Below, piece by piece: positions 1-8,882 of a stretch of 64,000 nucleotides of DNA (positions are counted from its first letter, which is position 1; each line of letters opens with the position of its first letter). Made by a program: the position numbers and the translations under genes. The notes below the pieces were generated by a model. That model had not been told where the DNA came from. It was given only the letters and a program-made list of their open reading frames with translations, and searched no databases. Source of the stretch: Pseudanabaenaceae cyanobacterium SKYG29 (GTDB lineage: Bacteria > Cyanobacteriota > Cyanobacteriia > Pseudanabaenales > Pseudanabaenaceae); contig JANWWT010000002.1 of assembly GCA_025055675.1 (NCBI GenBank), positions 124,001 to 188,000 on the forward strand, given 5' to 3'.

Positions 1-683
1 CTATAGGGGACATCCGCTAGGGCAACAATCTCGCCTGTCTCCGTCGCTTCAATGACAAATTGGGGGATAACACGGGTGATAGTTTTAGTGAACCGCGGAG
101 AGTTCTCATAGCTGTAAGCCTCCGGCAGCAGTTGGGACAGAGGCAGGGTATTGAGGGGAAAAGCACCTGGAGCAGGGGTGTGGGTGATGACAATTGCCGA
201 TCGGATTTGTCTGTCTTTAATTTCCAAGTCCTTCACTACGGAGGAGAGGAGAAGATGAAGTTTCCCCTTGCCCTTTTGTTCTGCCTCTTGCAGCATAGCG
301 AGAATAATTTCATGGCCATCCTTGGGCAAAAAGCAAGCAGCACTTACCCAGCAGCCGCCAGGATTCTGTCTGCCATACCTTTGCACAATCCGATCCCGTA
401 GTTCCCGATAACCCCGATCGAAAAATAATAGCTCCCTTTGGGTCGGTCGTTCATCTAGGGCTGCAGTACCCTGGGCGGAAATCTGTCCCCCTACCCAGTC
501 TGTGATCTCCGTTAGGCAAACCGTCCTACCGGCAAGGAGCGCTTCATAGGCAGCCCCCGACCCCGCTAACCCACCCCCTACAATCAAAATATCGCAGCGC
601 AACTCCCGATCGATTCTCTGCCCCCAGGCAAACAACGGACAAACTGCCACCAGGAACCCTAGCCCTAACCAACGCTGTAACAA
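1..683 (-). CDS. FAD-dependent oxidoreductase, exported, C-terminus cut off by window edge
   Basis: Read on the minus strand, the frame stays open from 683 to the window edge (about 227 residues visible). I chose the TTG at 683 because GGGAGGAG lies just upstream and no ATG or GTG occurs in frame nearby. Residues 1-21 form a signal-like hydrophobic stretch (LLQRWLGLGFLVAVCPLFAW). It is followed by a Rossmann dinucleotide-binding motif, DILIVGGGLAGSGAA, at about residues 31-45, then DWVGGQISAQG, typical of FAD-binding oxidoreductases of this type. The substrate is unknown. A 120-base gap separates it from the Hsp70-like gene upstream. The family call rests on the GxGxxG fold and the GGQ loop, so it is good at superfamily level only. 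Confidence 0.75.
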   Translation of the reverse strand, partial: MLQRWLGLGFLVAVCPLFAWGQRIDRELRCDILIVGGGLAGSGAAYEALLAGRTVCLTEITDWVGGQISAQGTAALDERPTQRELLFFDRGYRELRDRIVQRYGRQNPGGCWVSAACFLPKDGHEIILAMLQEAEQKGKGKLHLLLSSVVKDLEIKDRQIRSAIVITHTPAPGAFPLNTLPLSQLLPEAYSYENSPRFTKTITRVIPQFVIEATETGEIVALADVPY

Positions 684-803
684 TTCCTTGCTCCTCCCTA
701 GCCCAAAATCGGGTCTATGATACAACAGACCTTACATCCTGTCCCAGCCTTCAACCAGGCTCACACAAGCTGACAGTCTTAGTATTAGTAGCTAAGCGGA
801 GTG

Positions 804-2249
804 TCAAAGCAGTTTGACGAGGGGCTGCTCTGCCAGGAGTGTTTTACCTGTCTGTAAGTCCACCACTGTTAAACGGAGGTTTCTCTGATTGTCCACATAG
901 AATGTCAATTTGACCCGATCGATACCTGGCTGGCCTGGGGGATCAAGTTGGGCAATTTGCGGTTGGCTTTCGTTGAGAGGCACAGCCCGAAAATAGGGTT
1001 GGTCTAACAGGCGGTTAATCAGTTGTCCCCGTTCAAAAATAATTTCCGTCGTGGCTTCCCCCAGTTCGCCAATGATTAGTTCTATGCCAGTTTGATCGGG
1101 ACTAGAGGCACCCAAAATCAGTTCGTAGGTGAGGGGATAGGTCTGTCCTTTCTTGATGATGGGATGCCAACTGTGCTGTTTTAATCGCTTGTCCCAATAC
1201 CGTATGCCGTAGTCATGGTACAGCCGGTCTTCCAGTTCCCATTCCCCTGCTTTGAGTGCCCCTAAAGCAATCGCTTCTAACGGTCTGTCGCATTCTACTT
1301 TCTCAGCTGAAAATTTCTGCTTGACCCATGCCTGCACTGCTGGCAGTAGAGATGTGCCCCCCACTAATAAAACCCGATCGATTTTCTCTAGGGGGATTTT
1401 GCCCACTGCCTGTTCTAACCGCTGGAAAAAGTGCTTTTCTGTGAGTATCTGTTGCAAACCAGCACGATCGAGTTCTAATTCTCTATCTTGCCAGGGAACG
1501 GCAGCACTCTCCTGCTGGGAGAGAGTAATTTTTAACTGTTCTGCTAGCTGTAGGGTCTCATTGGTGCAGGGCAGGTCGGGAAAATGTTGCACAATCCACC
1601 GATCGATGTCTAGCCCCCCCAAATTCTGTCCTACTTTGGCTATTATTCTGGCACTGGGCTTGAGTTTGGTCTCTTTTCTGTGATACCAACGGAGAATATT
1701 TCCCCAGCCTAAATCCCGATCGGGGGGTTGCCTTTCTACCAAAACTATATCCAAGGTGCCACCACCAAAATCTATCACTAACAGACGGGACTGCTCCTCC
1801 GGCACACCATAACCCAGAGCTGCTGCTGTCGGCTCATCTAAAATCCGCACCTGGTCAGTATTTGCTACACTCGCCAGCCAAGCCCCATAGGTTTCATAAC
1901 TATCGATCGGGACGGTGAAGACTAACCGGGAACAATCGATCAACTGTTCTAAAATCCGTTGTAAAAAGCGCTGTCCCAACCACTCAAAGCTAATTTCCCG
2001 TCCCTCAATCTGGGGTAAAAAACCAAACTTCTGTCCAATCCCCCGCTTAATGCCAGCAAAACAGTGGGGATGCTTCTCCCAACCCCTTGCCTTTACTTCC
2101 TGACCGATGTAACAACGCTCGACCGTTTCTACATAAATCAAACTGGGAATCAGAGGGGCATCAGGAAGGGATAGACCTGGTAAAGATAGACAAGTATTGT
2201 TGCAGGCAACGACGGTGTTGCTGGTACCAAAATCGATGGCGTAGAGCAT
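804..2249 (-). CDS. Hsp70-like actin-fold ATPase, short form
   Basis: A 481-residue protein with the Hsp70/actin ATPase signature: phosphate-1 motif DFGTSNTVV near the N-terminus, phosphate-2 motif DFGGGTLDI at about residue 160, and adenosine motif LVGGTSLLPAVQ at about 295. It is clearly shorter than DnaK (about 630 residues). After the ATPase domain there is only a short beta-rich segment, and no acidic DnaK-like tail or full lid can be seen. It is therefore probably a specialised Hsp70 relative rather than the main chaperone. It is the last gene of a leftward run, starting 1 base after the nadC stop, so it is likely co-transcribed with nadC. The client protein is unknown. Confidence 0.85.
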   Translation of the reverse strand: MLYAIDFGTSNTVVACNNTCLSLPGLSLPDAPLIPSLIYVETVERCYIGQEVKARGWEKHPHCFAGIKRGIGQKFGFLPQIEGREISFEWLGQRFLQRILEQLIDCSRLVFTVPIDSYETYGAWLASVANTDQVRILDEPTAAALGYGVPEEQSRLLVIDFGGGTLDIVLVERQPPDRDLGWGNILRWYHRKETKLKPSARIIAKVGQNLGGLDIDRWIVQHFPDLPCTNETLQLAEQLKITLSQQESAAVPWQDRELELDRAGLQQILTEKHFFQRLEQAVGKIPLEKIDRVLLVGGTSLLPAVQAWVKQKFSAEKVECDRPLEAIALGALKAGEWELEDRLYHDYGIRYWDKRLKQHSWHPIIKKGQTYPLTYELILGASSPDQTGIELIIGELGEATTEIIFERGQLINRLLDQPYFRAVPLNESQPQIAQLDPPGQPGIDRVKLTFYVDNQRNLRLTVVDLQTGKTLLAEQPLVKLL

Positions 2250-2250
2250 C

Positions 2251-3096
2251 CTACAAAAACTTCATACTAATATCCAACCAATGGGAACGACTCATCATGG
2301 CACTGGTGGAAATATAGTCTACACCCAGTTCTGCCACCGATCGGATGTTGTCTAGGGTGATATTACCCGACACTTCAATTTTAGTGTGGGGAGCAGCACG
2401 GCGAATCATCTCCACTGCTGTCCGCATACTGGCGAGATTCATATTGTCCAGCATGATAATGTCTACTTCCAGGGCGAGGGCTTCTTCCACCTGGTCAAGG
2501 GTTTCCGTTTCCACTTCAATCACCGTCGTAATTGGTAGCTTTTGCCGCACCTGATAGACCGCCTGGGTAATAGAACCAACAGCCCGAATGTGGTTGTCTT
2601 TGATAATTACAGCTTCATCCAGACGACTGCGATGGTTTTTGCCACCTCCCACTAAAACGGCGTATTTCTCCAATGCCCGTAGACCAGGGGTCGTTTTGCG
2701 GGTATCTACTAGTTGCGCGGAAAAATCTCTAATCTCCTGTGCCAACAAATAAGTAGTAGTGCTAATCCCTGACAGACGCATGACGCAATTGAGAGCTACC
2801 CTCTCCCCCATCAACAAAGCAGCGGTTTTGCCTTCAATTGTGCATAAAATTTTCCCCTGTTCTAACCACTGCCCTTCCTGACAGGCAATAATAAAGCGAG
2901 AATTGGGGTCAAGGAGTTGAAACACCCGCTGGGCAATCCCTAAACCACAGACTACCCCTTCCCCTTTAAGTAGCCACTTGGCGACATGCACTGCCTCAGG
3001 GAACTTCAGCGCCTGAGTCGTGCGATCGGCAAAGCCTATGTCCTCTGCCAGCCATTCCAAAATTAAACGATCGAGTAATGGTGGGGGGGGTAGCAT
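2251..3096 (-). CDS. nadC: Nicotinate-nucleotide pyrophosphorylase (carboxylating)
   Basis: QPRTase converts quinolinate and PRPP to nicotinate mononucleotide, CO2 and pyrophosphate, in de novo NAD synthesis in the cytoplasm. The 281-residue length is normal. Family motifs are intact: DTRKTTPGLR at 131-140, GGGKNHR at 150-156 and KDNH at 166-169, which contribute the basic substrate-binding residues. EVSGNITLDNI near the C-terminus is the phosphate-binding end of the barrel. The gene starts 1 base after the stop of the small gene upstream and ends 1 base before the Hsp70-like gene, so it sits inside a compact leftward operon. Confidence 0.95.
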   Translation of the reverse strand: MLPPPPLLDRLILEWLAEDIGFADRTTQALKFPEAVHVAKWLLKGEGVVCGLGIAQRVFQLLDPNSRFIIACQEGQWLEQGKILCTIEGKTAALLMGERVALNCVMRLSGISTTTYLLAQEIRDFSAQLVDTRKTTPGLRALEKYAVLVGGGKNHRSRLDEAVIIKDNHIRAVGSITQAVYQVRQKLPITTVIEVETETLDQVEEALALEVDIIMLDNMNLASMRTAVEMIRRAAPHTKIEVSGNITLDNIRSVAELGVDYISTSAMMSRSHWLDISMKFL

Positions 3097-3097
3097 C

Positions 3098-3382
3098 TTA
3101 CCTCTCCGTCAAGGACTGCCAGTCTTGCCAGGTTAAACCCCGTTGTAGATAGACAGGGGCAGCAGGATTGTAGGGTGCTCTTACCCGATCGATCGTTTTC
3201 AGTTCTGCACCAGGGGGAATGACAGGTTCCTCGGGATTAGCAGGCGTGGGATTGGTCAAAGAGCTAGTAAAACCTCGAAAGACAATTAGTTGTTGCTCTT
3301 CGTCATCTACCACGATCGTGACCAGCAGGGCTTCGTCTTTGTGCTTGGTTGTGTATTCTTCCAGTTGTCTTTCCAGCATCAT
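3098..3382 (-). CDS. Small conserved cyanobacterial protein
   Basis: A 94-residue soluble protein with no catalytic motif I recognise. The N-terminal half (residues 5-40) is charged and predicted alpha/beta (KHKDEALLVTIVVDDEEQQLIVFRG). The C-terminal half is proline-rich and ends in a segment with YLQRGLTWQDWQSL. It resembles short cyanobacterial/plastid proteins of unknown function. Its start codon overlaps the plsY stop by one base, so translation is probably coupled to plsY. A function in lipid or NAD metabolism would be a guess from the neighbours only. Confidence 0.7.
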   Translation of the reverse strand: MMLERQLEEYTTKHKDEALLVTIVVDDEEQQLIVFRGFTSSLTNPTPANPEEPVIPPGAELKTIDRVRAPYNPAAPVYLQRGLTWQDWQSLTER

Positions 3383-4017
3383 TATTCGCCTGTCCCTGTT
3401 GATACTTTACCCCAAATCTGGGGTTCCGTGCCCGCGAGGATGCGTTGGATGTTGCTACTGTGCCGCCAGATGACAAACAAACCTGCTACCGTTGTTAACA
3501 GCAAGTAGGGCAAACGACCATCAAGGAAATAAAACAGAACAGGGGTGGCAAAGGCTGCCAAGATGGAACTGATAGAGACCGTCCGCCAAATCAACAAACT
3601 CACACCCCATACCCCAAAGGCAACAAGGGCTACCTTTGGATTTAAGGCAAACAGGACTCCCAAGCCACTGGCTACCGACTTGCCTCCCTGGAAACCCAAC
3701 CACACCGATCGGCTATGCCCCAGCACCACCATTAGAGCACTGCCCACCACCCACCAAGAATGCAAAGGGTAGTTAGGAAAAAGCTGACCCCAGTGCAGAG
3801 CCAGCCATACGGCACCATAGCCCTTGAGGGAATCAACTAGCCAAACAAATACCCCTTCTTTTTTGCCAATCACTCGCCAGACATTGGTTGCCCCTGTCGA
3901 ACCAGAACCGTGTTCGCGAATATCAATCCCCTTGACTTTTCCTACTAGATAGCCTGTCGGAATTGAGCCTAACAAATAGGCAACCACTAAGCAGATCAGA
4001 CCACTGGTATATTCCAT
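3382..4017 (-). CDS. plsY: Acyl-phosphate:glycerol-3-phosphate acyltransferase PlsY
   Basis: PlsY transfers the acyl group from acyl-phosphate (made by PlsX, encoded at 26793) to glycerol-3-phosphate, the first committed step of phosphatidic acid synthesis, at the inner membrane. The 211 residues contain several hydrophobic helices. The family motifs are present: GSIPTGYL near residue 17, GSGSTGATNVWR at about 37-48, GHSRSVWLGFQGGK at about 99-112 and the late WRHSSNIQR segment. It lies in the leftward run between the DUF3086 gene (2-base gap) and the small gene that overlaps its stop. Confidence 0.95.
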   Translation of the reverse strand: MEYTSGLICLVVAYLLGSIPTGYLVGKVKGIDIREHGSGSTGATNVWRVIGKKEGVFVWLVDSLKGYGAVWLALHWGQLFPNYPLHSWWVVGSALMVVLGHSRSVWLGFQGGKSVASGLGVLFALNPKVALVAFGVWGVSLLIWRTVSISSILAAFATPVLFYFLDGRLPYLLLTTVAGLFVIWRHSSNIQRILAGTEPQIWGKVSTGTGE

Positions 4018-4019
4018 AG

Positions 4020-4988
4020 CTAAAAGTCAAAATCGCGGAAGGCAGGCTTGGCATTTCTATCTCTAGCAAAGCACATCAGCAGGGGAAATTTCAACATCTC
4101 CACCGCAATAAATTCCTCCGACTCGTCCACAATCACGAAGGGCATGAGGTTTTCCTTGAGCATCTTCTCCCCTTTATCTACCAGGGGTTCAGCATCTTCA
4201 AACAGAGTTACACCCCGATCGGGACCAAAGGCATCACGGTTAATCCCCAAGCAATCCTGTAGACCCCGTCGCCATTCCCCCAATCGCTCTGGTGATGTAG
4301 CTAGAATCAACAACTTGACCTTATTGCCATAGAGTACCCGTAACACCGAAGTTGCTGCTGATGCCACTAGCACATTTTGTAACCGCGTCCCCAGGGAGGG
4401 CACCGCTCCCCGCCCTGCTAGCTTAAAGAACCAATCCGCTACCCGATCGCTATGGACTTTTTCAAAGGTGCGGCGCAATTTCCAGGCAGGACCATAGTAA
4501 TCAGGCATGGTGCGGTAACGATCGAGGAGTTGGGTAATCTTTTCTTTATAGTCGGCAAAGACCTCTTCCGTAAGGGGTGGTGTTTCGGGTGGTTTGGGTG
4601 CAGGGGTTTCCACCACAGTGGGGGCAGGGGCTGGTAGGAGGGGCAACTTTTCTACACTAGTGACTAAATCTTGCAAGCTACCCACTAAATAGTCCCGAAA
4701 TCCTTGCACCCGCACAGCAATATCCTGGGACACGCCTGCATAGGTAGTTTTCATCTCCTGTTGGATACGCTCTAACTTGCGCTGCAGCACAGTAATTTGG
4801 TCTTGCAGTTCCTGCTTACGCTGTTCGTAGACACCCAGGCTATCCTGTAACACCCTAGGCAAATCCTCTAGGAGCTGAGCTTTTTGGGTCTGCAAATGGG
4901 CAATTTCCCCTCTCAGGTTGGCAATCGTTCTTTGCAGTTCTTCCAGTTCAGGGTTTTCCCCTAAGGGAACATCTTGACTCATGGACAT
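4020..4988 (-). CDS. DUF3086-type coiled-coil protein
   Basis: A 322-residue protein that begins with a long predicted coiled coil (about residues 12-100, rich in L, E, Q and K heptads such as LRGEIAHLQTQKAQLLEDL). A Pro-rich linker follows at about 121-145 and then a conserved globular C-terminal half with YYGPAWKLRRTFEKVHSDRV. The arrangement fits the cyanobacterial DUF3086 family; no biochemical role is known to me. It is the first gene of the leftward run ending with the Hsp70-like gene, and its promoter must lie in the 141-base divergent gap shared with the kinase gene at 5130. Confidence 0.75.
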   Translation of the reverse strand: MSMSQDVPLGENPELEELQRTIANLRGEIAHLQTQKAQLLEDLPRVLQDSLGVYEQRKQELQDQITVLQRKLERIQQEMKTTYAGVSQDIAVRVQGFRDYLVGSLQDLVTSVEKLPLLPAPAPTVVETPAPKPPETPPLTEEVFADYKEKITQLLDRYRTMPDYYGPAWKLRRTFEKVHSDRVADWFFKLAGRGAVPSLGTRLQNVLVASAATSVLRVLYGNKVKLLILATSPERLGEWRRGLQDCLGINRDAFGPDRGVTLFEDAEPLVDKGEKMLKENLMPFVIVDESEEFIAVEMLKFPLLMCFARDRNAKPAFRDFDF

Positions 4989-5129
4989 CTGTAGCGCCTT
5001 TTGTTTATATTAAACCCGATCGGTAGATTTATGCAGATTAAGGACAAGCCTTGAAATTAGCAGCTTTTGCTACCATGGTCTAGGGACTAATAGGTAACAT
5101 CTTTTGCTGTAGAGGAACTAGGGGGCGTA

Positions 5130-6227
5130 ATGGGCAAGCATAAAGTCCTGATAGTAGAGGATGAACGCCTAGTAGCGCGGGATATTGCCCTTGCCTTAGA
5201 GGAAGCCAACTACGAGATAGTGGGGATTTTGAGTTACGGCAATGAGGTCATAGAAAAAGTACCCCAATTAAAACCCGACCTTGTGCTCCTGGATATTAAA
5301 ATTGCAGGACCGATCGATGGCATCCAAGTTGCGGAATATTTGTACAGATATTGGCAAACAGCAGTAGTATTTTTAACTGCTAACTCTGACCAGGAGACGA
5401 TTGAGCGTGCTAAGAAGGCTTCCCCCTACGGATTTTTAATTAAGCCCTTTCAAGACCGCCAACTACTAACTGCTGTTGAGTTTGCCATTGAAAACCATCA
5501 GCGGCATCAGGAGCGCTTAGAACACCTACGGCGCAATATCACTACGGCTCTGCCCCATGAACTGAACACTGCCTTAAATAGTATTCTGGGACTATCAGAA
5601 ATCATCATCACTGAGTTTACTAACCTGGAACGAACAGAGATTTTGGAATTTGTTACTGATATTAGAAATTCTGCCCAACGACTGCACTTCTTCACCCAGC
5701 GCTATCTATTCTTTACCCAACTAGAGCTACTATTGTCTCGCCCCGATCGGTTACAAATTTTAACCAAAATGGAGCCGACCTTACATCCTGCTGCCCAAAT
5801 TGAGCTGGTTGTGCAAGAGTTAAATCGGGAACAGCAGCGGGAATTTAGTCTGGAATTGTTCGATCAACAGTTGAGCATACCCTTGGAATTTTTTACCAAG
5901 TTAATCAAGGAACTGATCGATAATGCCCTACGCTACAGTATCCCCCATACACCTATCGCTATTGTTACCGCCTTGGAAAATAGTTACTATCGTCTGTTGG
6001 TTAGGAATGAGGCAGCTAAATTTGAGTTAGATAGCATTGCCGATAGTGGTGCCTACGTTCTCTCCAGTTCTGTATTCCATGACTACCATGGCTCTGGTTT
6101 AGGTCTCGCCATTGTGCATAGAATTTTGCGTCTAGTGGAAGGTATTATTAATTTCAACTTTACTCCCCCCCACGTAGAAGCTATAGTTCAGTTGCCTGCT
6201 ATTCCCAATGCCCTACAGTTGGATTGA
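5130..6227 (+). CDS. Hybrid response regulator-histidine kinase (receiver first)
   Basis: The 365 residues hold an N-terminal receiver domain (1-120; acidic pocket E10/D11, phospho-acceptor Asp55 in LVLLDIKIAG, Lys105 in FLIKPF). A HisKA-like dimerisation segment follows with the H-box LPHELNTALNSILG (His143). The C-terminal HATPase domain has ELIDNALRYS at about 265 and GSGLGLAIV near 322. There are no membrane segments and no PAS or GAF domain, so input probably comes by phosphotransfer to the receiver rather than by ligand binding. The last 20 bases overlap bioF in another frame. SD-like AGGGGG precedes the ATG. The signal is unknown. Confidence 0.85.
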   Translation: MGKHKVLIVEDERLVARDIALALEEANYEIVGILSYGNEVIEKVPQLKPDLVLLDIKIAGPIDGIQVAEYLYRYWQTAVVFLTANSDQETIERAKKASPYGFLIKPFQDRQLLTAVEFAIENHQRHQERLEHLRRNITTALPHELNTALNSILGLSEIIITEFTNLERTEILEFVTDIRNSAQRLHFFTQRYLFFTQLELLLSRPDRLQILTKMEPTLHPAAQIELVVQELNREQQREFSLELFDQQLSIPLEFFTKLIKELIDNALRYSIPHTPIAIVTALENSYYRLLVRNEAAKFELDSIADSGAYVLSSSVFHDYHGSGLGLAIVHRILRLVEGIINFNFTPPHVEAIVQLPAIPNALQLD

Positions 6228-7317
6228 CCACGATCTACAGGTACTAAAGCGCGCTAAGTGGTTGCGATCGGTTACAGAAATTCCCCCCCATTTCCTCAAT
6301 TTCGGCAGTAATGATTATTTGGGTCTAGCCCAGGACGATCGGTTAAAAACGGCAGCCATAGAGGCAATTCAGCAATACGGTACGGGAGCCACGGGTTCCC
6401 GCTTGTTGTCAGGGCATCGGGATTTGCATCAAGCTTTGGAAACTAAAATTGCCCACCTCAAGGGGACAGAAGCAGCCTTGGTATTTAGCTCAGGATATTT
6501 AGCCAATTTGGGGACAATTTGTGCCTTAGTGGGCAAACGGGATTTAATCCTTGCTGATGCCTATAATCACAGTTGTTTGGTACAGGGGTGCCGTCTTAGT
6601 GGCGCTTTAGTCCTAAACTATGACCATTTGGACTGTAATCATCTGCAGCATTTGTTGCAAAGTAATCGATCGTCTTTCCCGCGCTGTTTAATTGTCACTA
6701 ATACAGTCTTTAGTATGGACGGGGATATTGCCCCCTTACCTGATATTGTGCAGCTTGCCGATCGGTTTGGTTGCATGGTGATGGTGGATGAAGCCCATGG
6801 GACAGGTGTATTTGGGGCACGGGGGAGTGGTATCGTGGAACTGCAATCCATTGACTATCCCTTGGTGCAGGCGGGCACGCTGAGTAAGGCGATCGGGAGT
6901 CTGGGGGGGTACGTAGCGGGGTCAGCTAAGTTAATTGAATACCTCAAAAGTCGCACCAGCACTTGGATTTACACTACTGCCCTTTCCCCTGCTGATACTG
7001 CAGCTGCCCTCAAAGCCGTAGAAATCATCATGACCGAGCCAGAACGTCGTTATAAACTATGGGACAATGTTTTCTACCTGCGCAAGTTGCTGGGGGATGA
7101 GCAAAAATATGTCTCTCCCATTTTTCCCCTCATCGGCAAAGATATAGACACTGTCCTGGCCCTGTCCCAACTCTGCTGGCAAGAGGGTATCTATGCCCCT
7201 GCCATCCGCCCCCCTACTGTCCCCACAGCCCGCATCCGCCTCAGTATCACTGCCCAACACTCCCTAGCAGACCTCGATCGGGTTTGGCAACTCCTCCGTA
7301 GACATTTAGCAAAATAG
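6208..7317 (+). CDS. bioF: 8-amino-7-oxononanoate synthase (biotin synthesis)
   Basis: A PLP-dependent alpha-oxoamine synthase that condenses pimeloyl-ACP or pimeloyl-CoA with L-alanine to give KAPA in biotin synthesis. The 369-residue length is close to the family norm of about 385. Visible motifs are FGSNDYLGL (32-40), GTGATGSRLLSGH (58-70), the PLP-stacking/binding segment DEAHGTG (194-200) and the Schiff-base lysine Lys227 in GTLSKAIGSLGG. Closely related oxoamine synthases (KBL, ALAS) are less likely given the length and context-free match. It starts inside the 3' end of the preceding kinase gene, which suggests coupled translation. Confidence 0.9.
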   Translation: MPYSWIDHDLQVLKRAKWLRSVTEIPPHFLNFGSNDYLGLAQDDRLKTAAIEAIQQYGTGATGSRLLSGHRDLHQALETKIAHLKGTEAALVFSSGYLANLGTICALVGKRDLILADAYNHSCLVQGCRLSGALVLNYDHLDCNHLQHLLQSNRSSFPRCLIVTNTVFSMDGDIAPLPDIVQLADRFGCMVMVDEAHGTGVFGARGSGIVELQSIDYPLVQAGTLSKAIGSLGGYVAGSAKLIEYLKSRTSTWIYTTALSPADTAAALKAVEIIMTEPERRYKLWDNVFYLRKLLGDEQKYVSPIFPLIGKDIDTVLALSQLCWQEGIYAPAIRPPTVPTARIRLSITAQHSLADLDRVWQLLRRHLAK

Positions 7318-7319
7318 AC

Positions 7320-7401
7320 GGTGGTTCGACAAGCTCACCACACCTAGGCACAGGGAGAGAGTTTTGGGTGAAAAAATGGGAAGAGAACAACTCACCACAC
7401 C
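7320..7401. repeat. REP-like element between bioF and glcD
   Basis: The convergent bioF/glcD gap carries GGTGGTTCGACAAGCTCACC, whose ends (GGTG/CACC) form a hairpin around the core TTCGACAAGCTC. A partial second copy, CTCACCACACC, starts at 7391 and supplies the glcD stop codon. The core is the one found in the arrays at 13471-14131. On the minus strand, translation of such elements gives the artefactual peptide motif GELVEP. It may act as a bidirectional transcription end between convergent genes. Confidence 0.6.
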
Positions 7402-8882
7402 TTGTCTGCCAGAGTCTCCTTCGCGGCGGGATTAGACAGCAAGAATTTGGCACTTTCACTACAGGTACGGGGTGTAGGGAAGATTTTACTAGGGTTAGCT
7501 AACTGCTGAGGATCGAACACCTGGCGTACCCATTGCATCGTCTCTAGGTCAGCAGCAGTAAACATAGTGGGCATATAACAGCGTTTGTCTGCCCCAATCC
7601 CATGTTCCCCCGAAATACTACCCCCCACCTGCACGCACAGCCTGAGGATTTCTCCCCCTAGATGCTCCACCCGTTCTAACTGCCCTGGAATAGACTGGTC
7701 ATACAGGATGAGGGGATGTAAATTGCCGTCCCCTGCATGAAAGACATTTGCCACGCGGAAGCCATATTCTGCCCCTAGGCGCTCGATCTCTGCCAAAACG
7801 TAGGGTAATTGGGTACGGGGAATTACACCATCCTGGACGTAGTAGTTGGGACTGAGTTTACCCATCGCCGCAAAGGCTGCCTTGCGTCCCTGCCATAGCT
7901 GCAATCTCTCAGTAGGAGTGGTGGCAACCTTGACTTGCTTGGCTCCGTTCTTAAAACAAAGTTCTCTGACCGCCTCTGTATACACTGCCACTTCAGGGGT
8001 CATGCCGTCCACTTCTACTAGCAAAATCGCCTCTGCGCCCTCTGGGTAGTAACTACCTGCCCCCGCTGTCTTTACCGCTTCCAGGCTCAACCTATCCATG
8101 ATTTCCATGCCCGCTGGCACAATTCCTGCTGCAATGATGTCGGATACAGTTGCCCCTGCCGCCTCTACTCGATCGAAATCCGCTAACAGCACTTGTACTG
8201 CTTCGGGACTTTTTAACAACCTCAGGGTAATTTCTGTAGCCATCCCCAAAGTCCCCTCCGAGCCTACAAACAACCCGCAGAAGTCATAGCCTGGCATTTC
8301 TGGGATTGTGCCCCCCACTTCTACCACGGTGCCATCCGGTAAAACCCACTTCATCCCCAGGACATGGTTAGTTGTCACACCGTATTTGAGACAATGCACA
8401 CCCCCTGAGTTTTCGGCAATATTTCCCCCAATGGTGCAGACGCTCTGACTGGAGGGATCGGGCGCATAGTAGAAACCCGCCCCGCTCACTGCCTGGGTCA
8501 CCCAATTGTTTACCACCCCTGGCTGTACAACTACTCGCTGATTTTCATAGTCAATACTGAGAATTTGCCGCATCAGGGAGGTGACCACTAACACACAACC
8601 TTCTACAGGTAGCGCTCCCCCTGATAGCCCCGTCCCCGCTCCCCTAGGGACAAAAGGTACACCCTCTTGATAACATAATCGCAGTATCTGAGAAACTTCC
8701 TCTGTCGATCGGGGCAAAACCACCAAGCCCGGCTTCTGTTTGTAGCTGGTTAGTCCGTCACACTCGTAGGGCAACAGGTCTGCGGGGGCACGAATTACTC
8801 TGTCCTGGCCTAGGAACCGCTGGAATTGGGCATACAGACGATCGAGGGGAGTTCGTTTACCAATTAGGTTCATCTTTACCAA
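7392..8882 (-). CDS. glcD: Glycolate oxidase/dehydrogenase subunit GlcD
   Basis: An FAD-linked 2-hydroxyacid dehydrogenase that oxidises glycolate to glyoxylate in photorespiration. The 496 residues show the PCMH-type FAD domain, with VPRGAGTGLSGGALP at about residue 76, YAPDPSSQSVCTIGGNIAENSGG split over residues 138-160, and GSEGTLGMATEITLRL at about 208. The C-terminal FAD-linked oxidase domain has the metal/active-site segment NVFHAGDGNLHP and SGEHGIG. The ATG at 8882 overlaps the hmpF 3' end by 26 bases; the ATG three codons later is equally possible. The last residues (DKVW and stop) are read from a REP-like element. Confidence 0.9.
   Translation of the reverse strand: MVKMNLIGKRTPLDRLYAQFQRFLGQDRVIRAPADLLPYECDGLTSYKQKPGLVVLPRSTEEVSQILRLCYQEGVPFVPRGAGTGLSGGALPVEGCVLVVTSLMRQILSIDYENQRVVVQPGVVNNWVTQAVSGAGFYYAPDPSSQSVCTIGGNIAENSGGVHCLKYGVTTNHVLGMKWVLPDGTVVEVGGTIPEMPGYDFCGLFVGSEGTLGMATEITLRLLKSPEAVQVLLADFDRVEAAGATVSDIIAAGIVPAGMEIMDRLSLEAVKTAGAGSYYPEGAEAILLVEVDGMTPEVAVYTEAVRELCFKNGAKQVKVATTPTERLQLWQGRKAAFAAMGKLSPNYYVQDGVIPRTQLPYVLAEIERLGAEYGFRVANVFHAGDGNLHPLILYDQSIPGQLERVEHLGGEILRLCVQVGGSISGEHGIGADKRCYMPTMFTAADLETMQWVRQVFDPQQLANPSKIFPTPRTCSESAKFLLSNPAAKETLADKVW

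Noticed and set aside
60-401. Plus-strand open frame of 113 codons at the left edge
   Set aside because: It lies opposite the FAD oxidoreductase, which has a signal peptide, Rossmann motif and ribosome site; the plus-strand peptide has no similarity to known families.
7247-7459. Minus-strand 70-codon frame between bioF and glcD
   Set aside because: It reads through the REP-like repeat (peptide GELVEP, typical artefact) and overlaps both real genes.
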